Positions 45,222 to 53,728 of a DNA stretch of 64,000 nt are shown here, in pieces. Numbering within the stretch: position 1 is the stretch's first letter; each line of letters opens with the position of its first letter. The stretch is from positions 186,001 through 250,000 of the forward strand of contig JACKEA010000001.1 in NCBI GenBank assembly GCA_020633235.1, in the 5' to 3' direction. A program made the position numbers and the translations under genes. Source of the stretch: Polyangiaceae bacterium. GTDB taxonomy: Bacteria > Myxococcota_A > Polyangia > Polyangiales > Polyangiaceae. A model generated the notes under the pieces. That model made no database searches, had not been told where the DNA came from, and saw nothing but the letters and a program-made list of their open reading frames with translations.

Positions 45222-45290
45222 AGCTTCCGCGCCGGCACAAACAACAATCTAATCAATGATTTACATTTGTTGTCGGTCCGCCGCGGAAGC
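45222..45290. repeat. inverted pair of the dispersed element with AT-rich loop
   Basis: Forward copy GCTTCCGCGCCGGCACAAAC (45222-45241) and reverse copy GTTGTCGGTCCGCCGCGGAA (45269-45288) face each other across an AT-rich centre (AATCTAATCAATGATTTACA). The AAACAACAA/TTTGTTGT flanks also pair. It lies between the divergent gap and sixA genes, so it may carry promoter or operator sequence in the loop. Confidence 0.75.
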
Positions 45291-45343
45291 GTCACTTTTT
45301 GCCCGTCGTTGACGCCCCGGCCCCGGCAGATGACGCATGCCAG

Positions 45344-45814
45344 GTGAAAGTCTTCTTGATGCGTCACAGCCGCGCGGTCGGCGAAGGACCGAAGCTCGCG
45401 GATGAGCAGCGTTTTCTGAGCGGCGAGGGCCGGCGCATCGCGCGGGACGTGGGCAAGAAGCTGCGCGCGGAAGGGGTGGAGCTGGACGCGGCCCTGACGA
45501 GCCCGCTGGTGCGGGCGGTGCAGACGGCGGAGCTCTTCGCCCAGGGCATCGGTTACGAGGGCGGTATCGAGGCCTATTTCGGCCTCGCGCCCGGCGTTCC
45601 GCCGCGGGTGGTGGCGGAGGAGGTCACGGCCCACGGCGTGGCGGTGCTGGTCGTCGGCCACGAGCCCGGCATCAGCGCCCTCGGCGCGCACCTCGTGGGG
45701 CGGCCGTCGTTTCCGCCCTTCCGTCCGGGTCAGGTCACGTTGATCGAAGACGGCGTGGCCCGCTGGTCGCTCTCGCCGGATCGCCTCGAGATCGAGCCCA
45801 TACTGGTGGCGTGA
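45344..45814 (+). CDS. sixA: SixA-type phosphohistidine phosphatase
   Basis: A 156-residue histidine-phosphatase-superfamily protein. It starts VKVFLMRHSRAVGEGPKLAD with the RH[GS] nucleophile His; the second His is in VLVVGHEPGISALGAHLVGR, and the ALTSPLVRAVQTAELFA segment provides the Arg. SixA removes phosphate from phosphohistidine in phosphotransfer proteins. GTG at 45344 is chosen by alignment of the first strand; the frame is open to 45299 with TTG. The stop overlaps the next start by 4 nt, so it forms an operon with the TPM and Tim44-like genes. Confidence 0.88.
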   Translation: MKVFLMRHSRAVGEGPKLADEQRFLSGEGRRIARDVGKKLRAEGVELDAALTSPLVRAVQTAELFAQGIGYEGGIEAYFGLAPGVPPRVVAEEVTAHGVAVLVVGHEPGISALGAHLVGRPSFPPFRPGQVTLIEDGVARWSLSPDRLEIEPILVA

Positions 45815-46449
45815 GACCCATGCGCCGGCGAGGCTTCTTTTCCGACGAGCTCAAGGCGGCGGTGAAGAGCGCCGTGAAGGAAATCGAGCAGCAGACCTCC
45901 GCCGAAGTCGTGGTCGCCGTGGCACCCGAGAGCGGATACTACCGCGCGGCGGATCTGTACGCGGGCGCGCTCTGCTCCTTCGCGGCGCTGTGCGTGTTCC
46001 TGTACCACCCGCATCCCTTCGACTTCACGTTCCTTCCTTTCGAGCTGCTCGCTGCCTTTGGCGTGGGCATGTTGCTGTCCATGGGCGTGCCGCCGGTGCG
46101 GCGCGCGCTGACCACGCGTCGCGTTCGCTACGAGCAGGTACAAGTCGCTGCGCGCGCGGCGTTCGTGGATCACAACGTTCACATGACCCGCGCGCGCACC
46201 GGCGTGCTCGTGTTCGTGTCGTGGTTCGAGCGGCGCGTGATCGTGGTGGCGGACGTGGGTGTACCGCTGGACGAGATCGCCGACCGCTGGGAAGCCCTCG
46301 CGGAGCGCCTGGACGGCGCCATAAAGAAGGGAAATCCGGAGACGTTCTTGTCCAGCTTGCGCTACTTCGGCGCGGTGCTCGCGGAGGTGCTGCCGCGCTC
46401 GCCGGACGACGAAAACGAGCTGCCGGACGACGTGCAGGAGGCATCATGA
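45811..46449 (+). CDS. TPM-domain membrane protein
   Basis: A 212-residue protein of the TPM_phosphatase (Psb32/YgcG-like) family. The domain starts FSDELKAAVKSAVKEIEQQT with SAEVVVAVAPESGYY and continues after the membrane segment with ARTGVLVFVSWFERRVIVVA and DVGVPLDEIADRWEALAERL. Two hydrophobic helices (about 48-95) split the domain, an insertion usual in the membrane-bound subgroup. Function is unclear for the family; some have acid phosphatase activity. Overlaps both neighbours by 4 nt. Confidence 0.82.
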   Translation: MRPMRRRGFFSDELKAAVKSAVKEIEQQTSAEVVVAVAPESGYYRAADLYAGALCSFAALCVFLYHPHPFDFTFLPFELLAAFGVGMLLSMGVPPVRRALTTRRVRYEQVQVAARAAFVDHNVHMTRARTGVLVFVSWFERRVIVVADVGVPLDEIADRWEALAERLDGAIKKGNPETFLSSLRYFGAVLAEVLPRSPDDENELPDDVQEAS

Positions 46450-48299
46450 AGGGGTGGATCGCGGTGCTGGCAGCGTTGTGCGCGCTCGCGTTTTCCGCTT
46501 CGGTCGCCGCGCGGCCGGGGGGCGGGCAGTCGTTTCGCGGCTCGAGCAGCGGCAGTAGCTCGGGCTCCAGCTGGGGGTCGAGCAGCTCGGGATCCAGCTG
46601 GGGATCGAGCGGCTCGAGCACGTCCGGCGGCTCCAGCTGGTGGAGCTCCAGCTCCAAGAGCGACGACTCTTCGAGCTCCGGCAGCAGTATCTGGGGAAGC
46701 AGCGACCCCACGCCCAGCTACGAGCCCACGCCCTACACCCAGACGGAGTCGTACAAGCAGATGCAGCGCGAGCTGGCGGAATCGCACTGCCAGTTGGGTT
46801 GCCTGGGGCGCAGCCACGTCGCGCTGGACGGTGGGCTGAGCGACTATGAGCAGTGCGTGAAGGACTGTCACGAGGAGGCGGTGAAGGCCGAGCCTCCGCC
46901 GCCTGCGCCCACGGTGCGCCGCGCGCCTCGGAACGAGTCCATGTCGCGGTACTTCTTGCTGCCCGGAGTGCTCTTGGTGCTCGTGGGCGCTGGGGCCGGC
47001 GTGCGGCGCGTGCTGGCCAAGCGCGAGATGCAGCGCTGGGCGAGCCTCGCGAACGAGCCCGTGGAGGTGTTCACGACCAGCGCGGGAGAGCTCCAGAGCT
47101 TCCAGCGCCGGCAGGGCCCCGCGCGCCAGCGCTACGATAGCGTGCAAGCGGCGCTGGCCGCCCTGCGCGCGACGGACGCGGGGTTCTCGTTCGTTCTGTT
47201 CCAGGATTTCCTGTATGCGCTTTACGCACAAGCGCACACGCTGCGCGGCAGGGGAGAGCTGTCGCTGCTGTCGCCCTACCTCACGAAGCCGGCGCGAGAT
47301 TCCCTCGGCCTCTTGCCTCAAAAGCCGGTGAGCGCCGTGATCGTCGGCGCGCTCGCCATCGAGGAGGTGAGCGTGGATGCCGCCGCCCGCAAGATCGTGG
47401 TGCGCGCGAGCTTCGAGGCGAACTACGCCGAGGGCGAAGGCCGGGACGAGCGCGGCGTGTACACCCGGGAAACCTGGGTGCTGTCGCGCCCGGCGGACGT
47501 TCCTTCCCGCGGGCTCGACAAGGCGCGGGTGATCGGCTGCCCGAACTGCGGCGGGCCGTTGGAAAAGGCCGTGGGCGCCACCTGCGAGTACTGCGGGGAG
47601 GCAGCAGCTCCCGGCAAGCACGACTGGCAGGTGGACGCCATCGGCATCCACGAGCGCGAGTACGGCGGGCCGATGCTCACGGGCACGGTGGAGGAGCGCG
47701 GCACGGGTCTGCCGACGGTGGTGGCGCCGGACGCGCCGGCGGCCCTCGGGCGGCTGCAGGCGCGCGATCCGGGGTTCGACTGGGCGGGCTTCGTGGCGCG
47801 CGTGGGGCTCGTGTTCCACACCTTCCACGAGACGTGGACGGCGCAGGAGCTCGGACCCGTGCGTCCGTTCCTGAGCGACGCGCTGTTCGAGACGCAGCGC
47901 TACTGGGTGACGGCGTACAAGGCGCAGCGCCTGCGGAACGTGACGAAAGAGCCGCAGCTGGTCACGGTGCAGCTGTCCCGTATCGAGAGCGACGCGCTGT
48001 TCGACGCCGTCACCGTGCGGATCTTCGCCCAGTGCATCGACTACACGGAGAACGAGAGCGGCCGCGTGGTGGGAGGCAGCACCCAGACGCCGCGACGCTA
48101 CACGGAGTACTGGACGTTCATCCGCGGCGTGGGCGCGAAGGGCGCGCCGCGGGCGGACCGCGCTTGCCCGAGCTGCGGAGCGCCCATGGACGACATCAAC
48201 ATGGCCGGCGAATGCGGCCACTGCCACGAGAAGATCACCGCCGGACGCTTCGACTGGGTCTTGTCCCGTATCGAGCAGGACGAGACCTACACGCTGTGA
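46446..48299 (+). CDS. exported Tim44-like protein with two zinc ribbons
   Basis: A 617-residue envelope protein. After a signal peptide (AVLAALCALAFSASVAARPG) comes a Ser/Gly/Trp-rich low-complexity stretch (about 28-85), then a short Cys-containing domain, a transmembrane helix (YFLLPGVLLVLVGAGAGV) and two Tim44-like modules (FVLFQDFLYALYAQAHTLRG in the first, FVARVGLVFHTFHETWTAQE in the second). Each module ends in a zinc ribbon: CPNCGGPLEKAVGATCEYCG, and CPSCGAPMDDINMAGECGHC. The Tim44 fold binds proteins or lipids in import motors. ATG overlaps the TPM stop by 4 nt, so the two gene products probably work together. Confidence 0.8.
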   Translation: MKGWIAVLAALCALAFSASVAARPGGGQSFRGSSSGSSSGSSWGSSSSGSSWGSSGSSTSGGSSWWSSSSKSDDSSSSGSSIWGSSDPTPSYEPTPYTQTESYKQMQRELAESHCQLGCLGRSHVALDGGLSDYEQCVKDCHEEAVKAEPPPPAPTVRRAPRNESMSRYFLLPGVLLVLVGAGAGVRRVLAKREMQRWASLANEPVEVFTTSAGELQSFQRRQGPARQRYDSVQAALAALRATDAGFSFVLFQDFLYALYAQAHTLRGRGELSLLSPYLTKPARDSLGLLPQKPVSAVIVGALAIEEVSVDAAARKIVVRASFEANYAEGEGRDERGVYTRETWVLSRPADVPSRGLDKARVIGCPNCGGPLEKAVGATCEYCGEAAAPGKHDWQVDAIGIHEREYGGPMLTGTVEERGTGLPTVVAPDAPAALGRLQARDPGFDWAGFVARVGLVFHTFHETWTAQELGPVRPFLSDALFETQRYWVTAYKAQRLRNVTKEPQLVTVQLSRIESDALFDAVTVRIFAQCIDYTENESGRVVGGSTQTPRRYTEYWTFIRGVGAKGAPRADRACPSCGAPMDDINMAGECGHCHEKITAGRFDWVLSRIEQDETYTL

Positions 48300-48303
48300 A
48301 GCA

Positions 48304-49104
48304 CTACATGTGATAGCTGACGGCGTAGCCGGTGCACGCCGTGGCATCGTCCACGCGCATCCATACGTCGGCGGAATCGTCGTCCGTGAGCCCGGGACAG
48401 TCGAAGTCGAGCTCCACATTTCCCGGCGCCGTGGCGCAACAGCCCTGCATGCCGTTCGGTCCGGAGGTGATGACGCCGGCCTTGCAGCTCTTGATGGTCG
48501 TCTGCGCGCCGCCCGCGCACGCCGCGAACAGGCACAGCCGGAAGCCGGGATCCGTGGTGGCGGCGACGGCGTTCACCAAGCAGGTGAGCTTGTCCTCGCC
48601 GAAGTACGTGAAGTAGTCGACGTCGCCGCTGTCCACCACGCCGGTGAAGGTGCCACCGGCGCTGTCGGCGCAGGTGATCTTGCAGCCGGGGCTGCCGCAC
48701 ACGGGCGTGGCGCTGGCGAGATCGTCGTTCGGCTCGGGTCCCGGGTCGTTGCATGCGACGCCACCCGTGCCGCCGGTGCCGGACGTGCCGCCGGTGCCGG
48801 ACGTGCCGCCGGTGCCGGACGTGCCGCCGGTGCCGGACGTGCCGCCGGTTCCGGAAGTACCGCCGCTTCCGGACGTGCCGCCGGTTCCGGACGTGCCCGC
48901 GAAGCCCGCGACGCCGCCGCCGCTGCCGCCGGTTGCGCCGCCGCTGCCGCCGCTGCCGCCCGCGCCGCCACCGTCGCTGCCGCTGCTCGCGCCGGAGCCG
49001 CCGGTGGACGTGTAGCCCGGAGCTTCGTCCGCGGCGCTGGCGCAACCGACGACGAGCAGAGCGATGGATACCGTGACGATGGACCCGAGCCCGAGAGCGC
49101 GCAT
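48304..49104 (-). CDS. repeat-containing lipoprotein
   Basis: A 266-residue surface lipoprotein. Signal peptide with lipobox (IALLVVGCASA), then a long Gly/Ser/Thr linker containing GTGGTS repeated (DNA 18-mers at 48771-48896). The C-terminal 150 residues contain EPNDDLASATPV, GDVDYFTYFG and a series of cysteines, as in the PPC-type (bacterial pre-peptidase C-terminal-like) domains of myxobacterial surface proteins. No enzyme motif. TACACT lies 6 nt before ATG 49104. Convergent with the Tim44-like gene, 4 nt apart. Confidence 0.82.
   Translation of the reverse strand: MRALGLGSIVTVSIALLVVGCASAADEAPGYTSTGGSGASSGSDGGGAGGSGGSGGATGGSGGGVAGFAGTSGTGGTSGSGGTSGTGGTSGTGGTSGTGGTSGTGGTSGTGGTGGVACNDPGPEPNDDLASATPVCGSPGCKITCADSAGGTFTGVVDSGDVDYFTYFGEDKLTCLVNAVAATTDPGFRLCLFAACAGGAQTTIKSCKAGVITSGPNGMQGCCATAPGNVELDFDCPGLTDDDSADVWMRVDDATACTGYAVSYHM
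48771..48896. repeat. seven 18-bp tandem repeats in the lipoprotein gene
   Basis: Unit CGCCGGTGCCGGACGTGC; four identical copies at 48771-48842 and three diverged copies to 48896. It encodes the GTGGTS linker in frame. Slippage would change linker length by six residues without shifting the frame. Confidence 0.9.
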
Positions 49105-49176
49105 GGCTTCAGTGTAGACCAGGTGCCGCCCCGCGCGCCTGCGCCGTTTCCGCGTTGCGGCGACAAACCCCTGAAA

Positions 49177-50127
49177 TCAGGCCACGAAGGAACCGAGGCG
49201 GCGAAAGCGCTGGTAGCGATCTTCCCGTAGCTCTTCCGGCGACAGGCCGTCGAGGGAGACGAGCGCCTCGTACAGGGCGCGGTCGAGGCGGCGCGCGGCG
49301 TCGTCGTGATCTTGATGCGCGCCCCCCGGGGGCTCGTCCACGATGGCATCCACGCAGCCGAGCTCGAGCAGATCCGGCGCGGTGATCTTGAGGCGCTCCG
49401 CCGCTTCCGGTGCCATGCCGCCGTCCTTCCACAGGATGGCGGCGCAACCCTCCGGCGTGATCACGGAGTAGTAGGAGAACTCGAGCACCAACACGCGGTT
49501 GGTGACCCCCAGGGCGAGAGCACCGCCAGAGCCACCCTCGCCGATGATGGTGGTGACGGAGGGCACACCGAGGCAGCTCATCACTTCCAGGGACGCGCCG
49601 ATGGCCTCGCTCTGGCCGCGCTCCTCGGCCTCGATGCCGGGGTAGGCGCCGGGGGTGTCGATGAACGTGATGACCGGCAGCCGAAAGCGATCTGCCATCT
49701 GGTACAGGCGGATGGCCTTGCGGTAGCCCTCGGGGTTCGGCATCCCGAAGTTCCGCACCATGTTCTCTTTGGTGGTGCGGCCCTTTTGGTGCCCCACGAC
49801 CACTACGCTGCGCCCGTGGTAGCGACCGATGCCGCCCACGATGGAGGCATCGTTGGCAAAGCGACGGTCTCCGGCGAGCTCGATCCAGTCGTCGAACAGC
49901 CGCGCGACGTAGTCCAAGGTGTACGGCCGGTTCGGGTGGCGCGACAGCTGCACCTTCTGCATGGGCGTCAGCTTGGCGAACACCTCGCGGGCGACGCGGG
50001 CGGCCTTGTCCTCCAGGCGCAACAGCTCCGGCGCCAAACGCGCGTCTTCCGCGGCCAGCTCGCGGAGCTCGCGCACGCGAGCGACGAGCTCGACTACGGG
50101 GCGTTCGAAAGAGAAGACGTGCGCCAT
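49177..50127 (-). CDS. accA: acetyl-CoA carboxylase carboxyltransferase subunit alpha
   Basis: A 316-residue AccA. Hallmarks are VVVGHQKGRTTKENMVRNFG with MPNPEGYRKAIRLYQMADRF, ITFIDTPGAYPGIEAEERGQ, and IGEGGSGGALALGVTNRVLV, and VITPEGCAAILWKDG. It transfers CO2 from biotin on AccB to acetyl-CoA, with AccD. No accD, accB or accC gene is in the window. ATG at 50127 has the usual N-terminal length; FSFERPVVEL begins the family's first helix. The C-terminal part is normal. Confidence 0.96.
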   Translation of the reverse strand: MAHVFSFERPVVELVARVRELRELAAEDARLAPELLRLEDKAARVAREVFAKLTPMQKVQLSRHPNRPYTLDYVARLFDDWIELAGDRRFANDASIVGGIGRYHGRSVVVVGHQKGRTTKENMVRNFGMPNPEGYRKAIRLYQMADRFRLPVITFIDTPGAYPGIEAEERGQSEAIGASLEVMSCLGVPSVTTIIGEGGSGGALALGVTNRVLVLEFSYYSVITPEGCAAILWKDGGMAPEAAERLKITAPDLLELGCVDAIVDEPPGGAHQDHDDAARRLDRALYEALVSLDGLSPEELREDRYQRFRRLGSFVA

Positions 50128-50200
50128 CGCGGGAGGCCGGGAGCTTTGGTCAAACGCGCGCCGTCAGCAAGCCCGACGTGCTGCGTACTGGTAGAACCGG

Positions 50201-52015
50201 TCAGACGCCACTCGCCGAAGCAGGCACCTGAACGCTGGGCGCCTTGCCCTTGATATTGAAGACGCGGAACGGCTTTTCCTTGCCTTTGAGCTGCGCCGGC
50301 GGGAGCTCGTCCCACTCATAGCGGGCGCGCACGCGATCGAGCGTCTGCTCGCTGACCAGGATTTGCCCTGGTTGGGCCACGCCGCACAGGCGCGCACTGG
50401 TGTTCGCAGTATCTCCGATCACCGTGTACGAAAGGGCGCGGGAGCTGCCGATGTATCCGGCCACGACCGGCCCGGTGTGCACGCCGATGCCGATGGCGAG
50501 AGCCGGCTCGCTGTCTTCCATGCGCTTGCGGTTGAAGCGGCCGAGCACTTCCATCTGCTCGATGGCGCAGCTGACGGCGCGCACGGCGTCGTCCGGATGA
50601 GCCACCGGCGCGCCCCACAGCGCCATGATGCCGTCGCCCATGAACTTGTCGAGGGTGCCTTCGTACTTGAACAGCGTTTCCACCATCTGTTCGAAGTACT
50701 CGTTGAGCATCTCGACGATGCCTTCCGGGTTCGAGCCCTCGCTCATCCGCGTGAAGCCACGGATGTCGGAGTTGAACACGGTGCACTCGTTCACCAGCTG
50801 GCCGCCCTTCTTCACGTCCAGCTCGCCGGAGAGCACGCGGGCGGCGATGTTGGGGGAGAGCAGGCGGCTGAAGCGCTCGCGGTTGACGATCTCTTGCTCG
50901 ATCTTCTTACCCAGGATGTTGATCTCGATGAACATCGCCGCCTGCGCGGAGATGGCCGTCACGATTTCCATGTCCTTGGGCTGGAACTGCGCCAGGGTCT
51001 CGCTATCGAGCCACAGCACGCCGAGAATGTCGTCGTTGTGGAGCAGCGGTGCCACGATGGCCGAGCTGATCCGGTTCAAGATCATGCTCTTGCCCTTGGA
51101 CGTGGCGAAGTCCATGGCGGCGTCGTGGGTGAGCACGGTGGCGCGCTCCTTGATCACGTGATTCATGATCGTGGAGGACACGCTGATGGGCGTTTCGCTG
51201 CCATCCCGCCGCAGGCTGGCGCCCGGACGGAGCTCCCCCGCCGGGTCCCGCAGGAAGATCACGCCGCGGTCCGCTCGCACGAACTTGAAGATGGTGAGCA
51301 GGATCTTGTTCAGCAGCGTGCGCAGATCGCGCTCCATCGCGATCTCGCGGCTGAGCTCGTGGCTCAGACGCAAGCGCTCGTAGTCCGCGGCCAGCTGCTG
51401 CGAGTTTCCCGCAACCTGGTCGTACGGCAGAAAGCCCTTCTGCGTCGCGGCGATCTGCGTGCCGATGGCTCGCGACTGATCCGTGACGTCCACCTTGGTG
51501 GCGTTCAGCGGCGGCAAGCCTTCGGGATCGTCGAGCGTCGGCGTGCGGAGCGGCGCGGGCTCGGCATCTTGCGGCACCAGCGCGCCACCGGCCACGGTGG
51601 AGGGCGGCGCGCTCGCCGCGGGGCGCTGCATGCTCTGCGGGGGCGAGCTGGGCATGGCGCCGGGAGCCGGTTGCCACGCGGGCGGGCCCGCGGGCTGCGC
51701 TGCCCACACCGGGGGCGCGAGCGGTTGGCCGGAGCCGTCGTCGAAGCGTGCGCGGGTGCTGCCGAGGGCGATGTCGTCACCGTGGCGGAGCCCCTTCTCG
51801 CCAGCGACGCGTTCACCATTGATGTACGTGCCGTTCAGGCTGCCCAGATCTCGGAGCACGTACTCGCTGCCGCGCAGCTCGACGATGCAGTGCTCCTTCG
51901 ACACGATCTTGTCGAGCAGTTGGATCGTGTTGCTCGGGTGGCGCCCGAGCGTATTGAACGGGCGCAACTCGACGACCTGCTGGCCTTCCGGGGTCGCAAG
52001 CATTAATCGCGCCAT
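50201..52015 (-). CDS. FHA-GAF-class III adenylate/guanylate cyclase
   Basis: A 604-residue signalling protein. FHA domain at 1-95 (FNTLGRHPSNTIQLLDKIVS, KEHCIVELRG and LGSLNGTYINGERV), a Pro/Ala linker to about 180, a GAF domain (about 205-365), then a class III cyclase domain from about residue 400: FNSDIRGFTRMSE and FMGDGIMALWGAP supply the two metal Asp, and SYTVIGDTANTSARLCG the Asn/Arg pair. It should make cAMP (or cGMP), with phospho-Thr docking through FHA. A TTGTCC-N17-TAGCCT promoter lies right before ATG 52015. Divergent from glpK. Confidence 0.92.
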   Translation of the reverse strand: MARLMLATPEGQQVVELRPFNTLGRHPSNTIQLLDKIVSKEHCIVELRGSEYVLRDLGSLNGTYINGERVAGEKGLRHGDDIALGSTRARFDDGSGQPLAPPVWAAQPAGPPAWQPAPGAMPSSPPQSMQRPAASAPPSTVAGGALVPQDAEPAPLRTPTLDDPEGLPPLNATKVDVTDQSRAIGTQIAATQKGFLPYDQVAGNSQQLAADYERLRLSHELSREIAMERDLRTLLNKILLTIFKFVRADRGVIFLRDPAGELRPGASLRRDGSETPISVSSTIMNHVIKERATVLTHDAAMDFATSKGKSMILNRISSAIVAPLLHNDDILGVLWLDSETLAQFQPKDMEIVTAISAQAAMFIEINILGKKIEQEIVNRERFSRLLSPNIAARVLSGELDVKKGGQLVNECTVFNSDIRGFTRMSEGSNPEGIVEMLNEYFEQMVETLFKYEGTLDKFMGDGIMALWGAPVAHPDDAVRAVSCAIEQMEVLGRFNRKRMEDSEPALAIGIGVHTGPVVAGYIGSSRALSYTVIGDTANTSARLCGVAQPGQILVSEQTLDRVRARYEWDELPPAQLKGKEKPFRVFNIKGKAPSVQVPASASGV

Positions 52016-52026
52016 TACGACCCGAA

Positions 52027-52055
52027 AGGCTACCGTCCGGGGACCGCCGGGACAA
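52027..52055 (-). promoter_or_regulatory. promoter of the cyclase gene
   Basis: On the minus strand TTGTCC (52055-52050), a 17-nt spacer and TAGCCT (52032-52027), 11 nt before ATG 52015. The transcript would be leaderless or have only a few untranslated bases. Confidence 0.6.
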
Positions 52056-52172
52056 GGACGCAGGCAGTGGTGCGCCCCCAAATCGACCTTTTTGCCGACG
52101 CCCCGCCATCCTTTTTTTCTGCGCCCGCAGGCCGGCCCGCCCAAAGGCGTGCTTCTGATAGTCTCGACGGCC

Positions 52173-53675
52173 GTGACACGCCATATCCTCGCCATCGATC
52201 AGGGCACCACGGGGTCCACCGCCCTCGTGATGGGTACCGACGGCGCCACCCTGGGACGAGCCAATCACGAGTTCAAGCAGCACTTCCCGAAACCCGGGTG
52301 GGTGGAGCACGAGCCCGAGGAGATCTGGACCAGCGTGACCTTGGCGATCCGGGACGCCCTGGCGCAGGCCGGCGTGTCCGGGAAGGACATCGCTGCCATC
52401 GGCATCACCAACCAACGAGAGACGGTGGTGCTGTGGGACAAGAAGACCGGCGTGCCGGTGCACCGCGCCATCGTGTGGCAGGACCGGCGTACGGCGGCGC
52501 GCTGCGCCGAGCTCAAGAAGGCGGGGCACGAGGCCGCGGTGCGCACGGCGACGGGCCTGGTGATCGATCCCTACTTTTCCGGGACCAAGCTCGCGTGGCT
52601 GCTGGACGAGGTGAGCGGCGTGCGCGCCCGTGCGGAGAAGGGCGAGCTCGCCTTCGGCACCATAGACGCTCTGCTCGTGTACAAGCTCACCGGCGGCCAG
52701 CGCCACGTGACGGACGTGACCAACGCGTCACGCACGCTGCTCATGGATCTGCGCAGCCGCAAATGGCACGACGGCATGTGCGAGCTGTTGCGCGTTCCCA
52801 AGAGCGTGCTGCCGGAGATCGCACCCTCCGCCGGCAAGCTCGGCGAAACGCGCGGCGTGCCCGGTTTGCCCGACGGCATTCCGATCGCGGGCATGGCGGG
52901 AGATCAGCATGCCGCGCTGTTCGGACAGGCCTGTTTCCGCGCCGGAGAAGCCAAATGCACCTACGGCACAGGAGCATTCGTGCTGGTGAACACCGGCAGC
53001 GAGCCCGTGGAGAGCCGCTTCGGTCTGCTCTCTACGTTGGGTTGGCAGATTGGCGACGACGTGGTGTACGCCCTGGAGGGCAGCTGCTTCATCGCGGGCG
53101 CAGCGGTGCAGTGGCTGAGAGACGGCCTGGGGCTCATCACCTCGGCGGCCGAGATCGAAGCGCTGGCCCGCAGCGTGACCTCGAGCGAGGGGGTGACCTT
53201 CGTGCCGGCGCTGGCCGGGCTGGGCGCGCCCTATTGGGATCCGGAAGCGCGAGGCCTGATCACGGGAATCACCCGCGGAACCACCAAAGCGCACCTCGCC
53301 CGCGCCACCCTGGAGGCCATCGCGCTGCAAGTGAACGACCTGGTGACGGCGATGAGCGACGATCTGGGCAAGCCCGTGACCCGTATGCGGGTTGACGGCG
53401 GCGCTGCCGCGAACGATCTATTGATGCAGTTTCAATCCGACGTCTCTGCCGTGACCGTGGAGCGTCCCAGCGAGCTGGAATCCACGGCTCGCGGGGCGGC
53501 CATGCTGGCGGGGATTGGCGCCGGGCTGTTCCAAAGCGGCGCCGAAGCAGGCCGAATGATCCAGATCGACAAGACCTTCGAGGTGGGGATGGAAGCCTCG
53601 GAGCGCGACAATCGCCTCACGATGTGGCGTGACGCAGTGCGTCGCGCGCGGTCGGATCTGGGCGCCGGGGCCTGA
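52173..53675 (+). CDS. glpK: glycerol kinase
   Basis: A 500-residue FGGY-family kinase (E. coli GlpK 502) that phosphorylates glycerol to glycerol-3-phosphate. Features are HILAIDQGTTGSTALVMGTD at the start, AAIGITNQRETVVLWDKKTG, IVWQDRRTA, GLGAPYWDPEARGLITGITR and MRVDGGAAANDLLMQFQSDV. GTG at 52173 is right for the alignment; no Shine-Dalgarno, but TAGTCT ends 8 nt upstream. No glpF or glpD is nearby. Divergent from the cyclase gene, 157 nt apart. Confidence 0.97.
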   Translation: MTRHILAIDQGTTGSTALVMGTDGATLGRANHEFKQHFPKPGWVEHEPEEIWTSVTLAIRDALAQAGVSGKDIAAIGITNQRETVVLWDKKTGVPVHRAIVWQDRRTAARCAELKKAGHEAAVRTATGLVIDPYFSGTKLAWLLDEVSGVRARAEKGELAFGTIDALLVYKLTGGQRHVTDVTNASRTLLMDLRSRKWHDGMCELLRVPKSVLPEIAPSAGKLGETRGVPGLPDGIPIAGMAGDQHAALFGQACFRAGEAKCTYGTGAFVLVNTGSEPVESRFGLLSTLGWQIGDDVVYALEGSCFIAGAAVQWLRDGLGLITSAAEIEALARSVTSSEGVTFVPALAGLGAPYWDPEARGLITGITRGTTKAHLARATLEAIALQVNDLVTAMSDDLGKPVTRMRVDGGAAANDLLMQFQSDVSAVTVERPSELESTARGAAMLAGIGAGLFQSGAEAGRMIQIDKTFEVGMEASERDNRLTMWRDAVRRARSDLGAGA

Positions 53676-53728
53676 CGGCCCGATACTTTGGAAGGGCTTT
53701 CACCCCCACGGGGTTACAGAGGAAGAAT

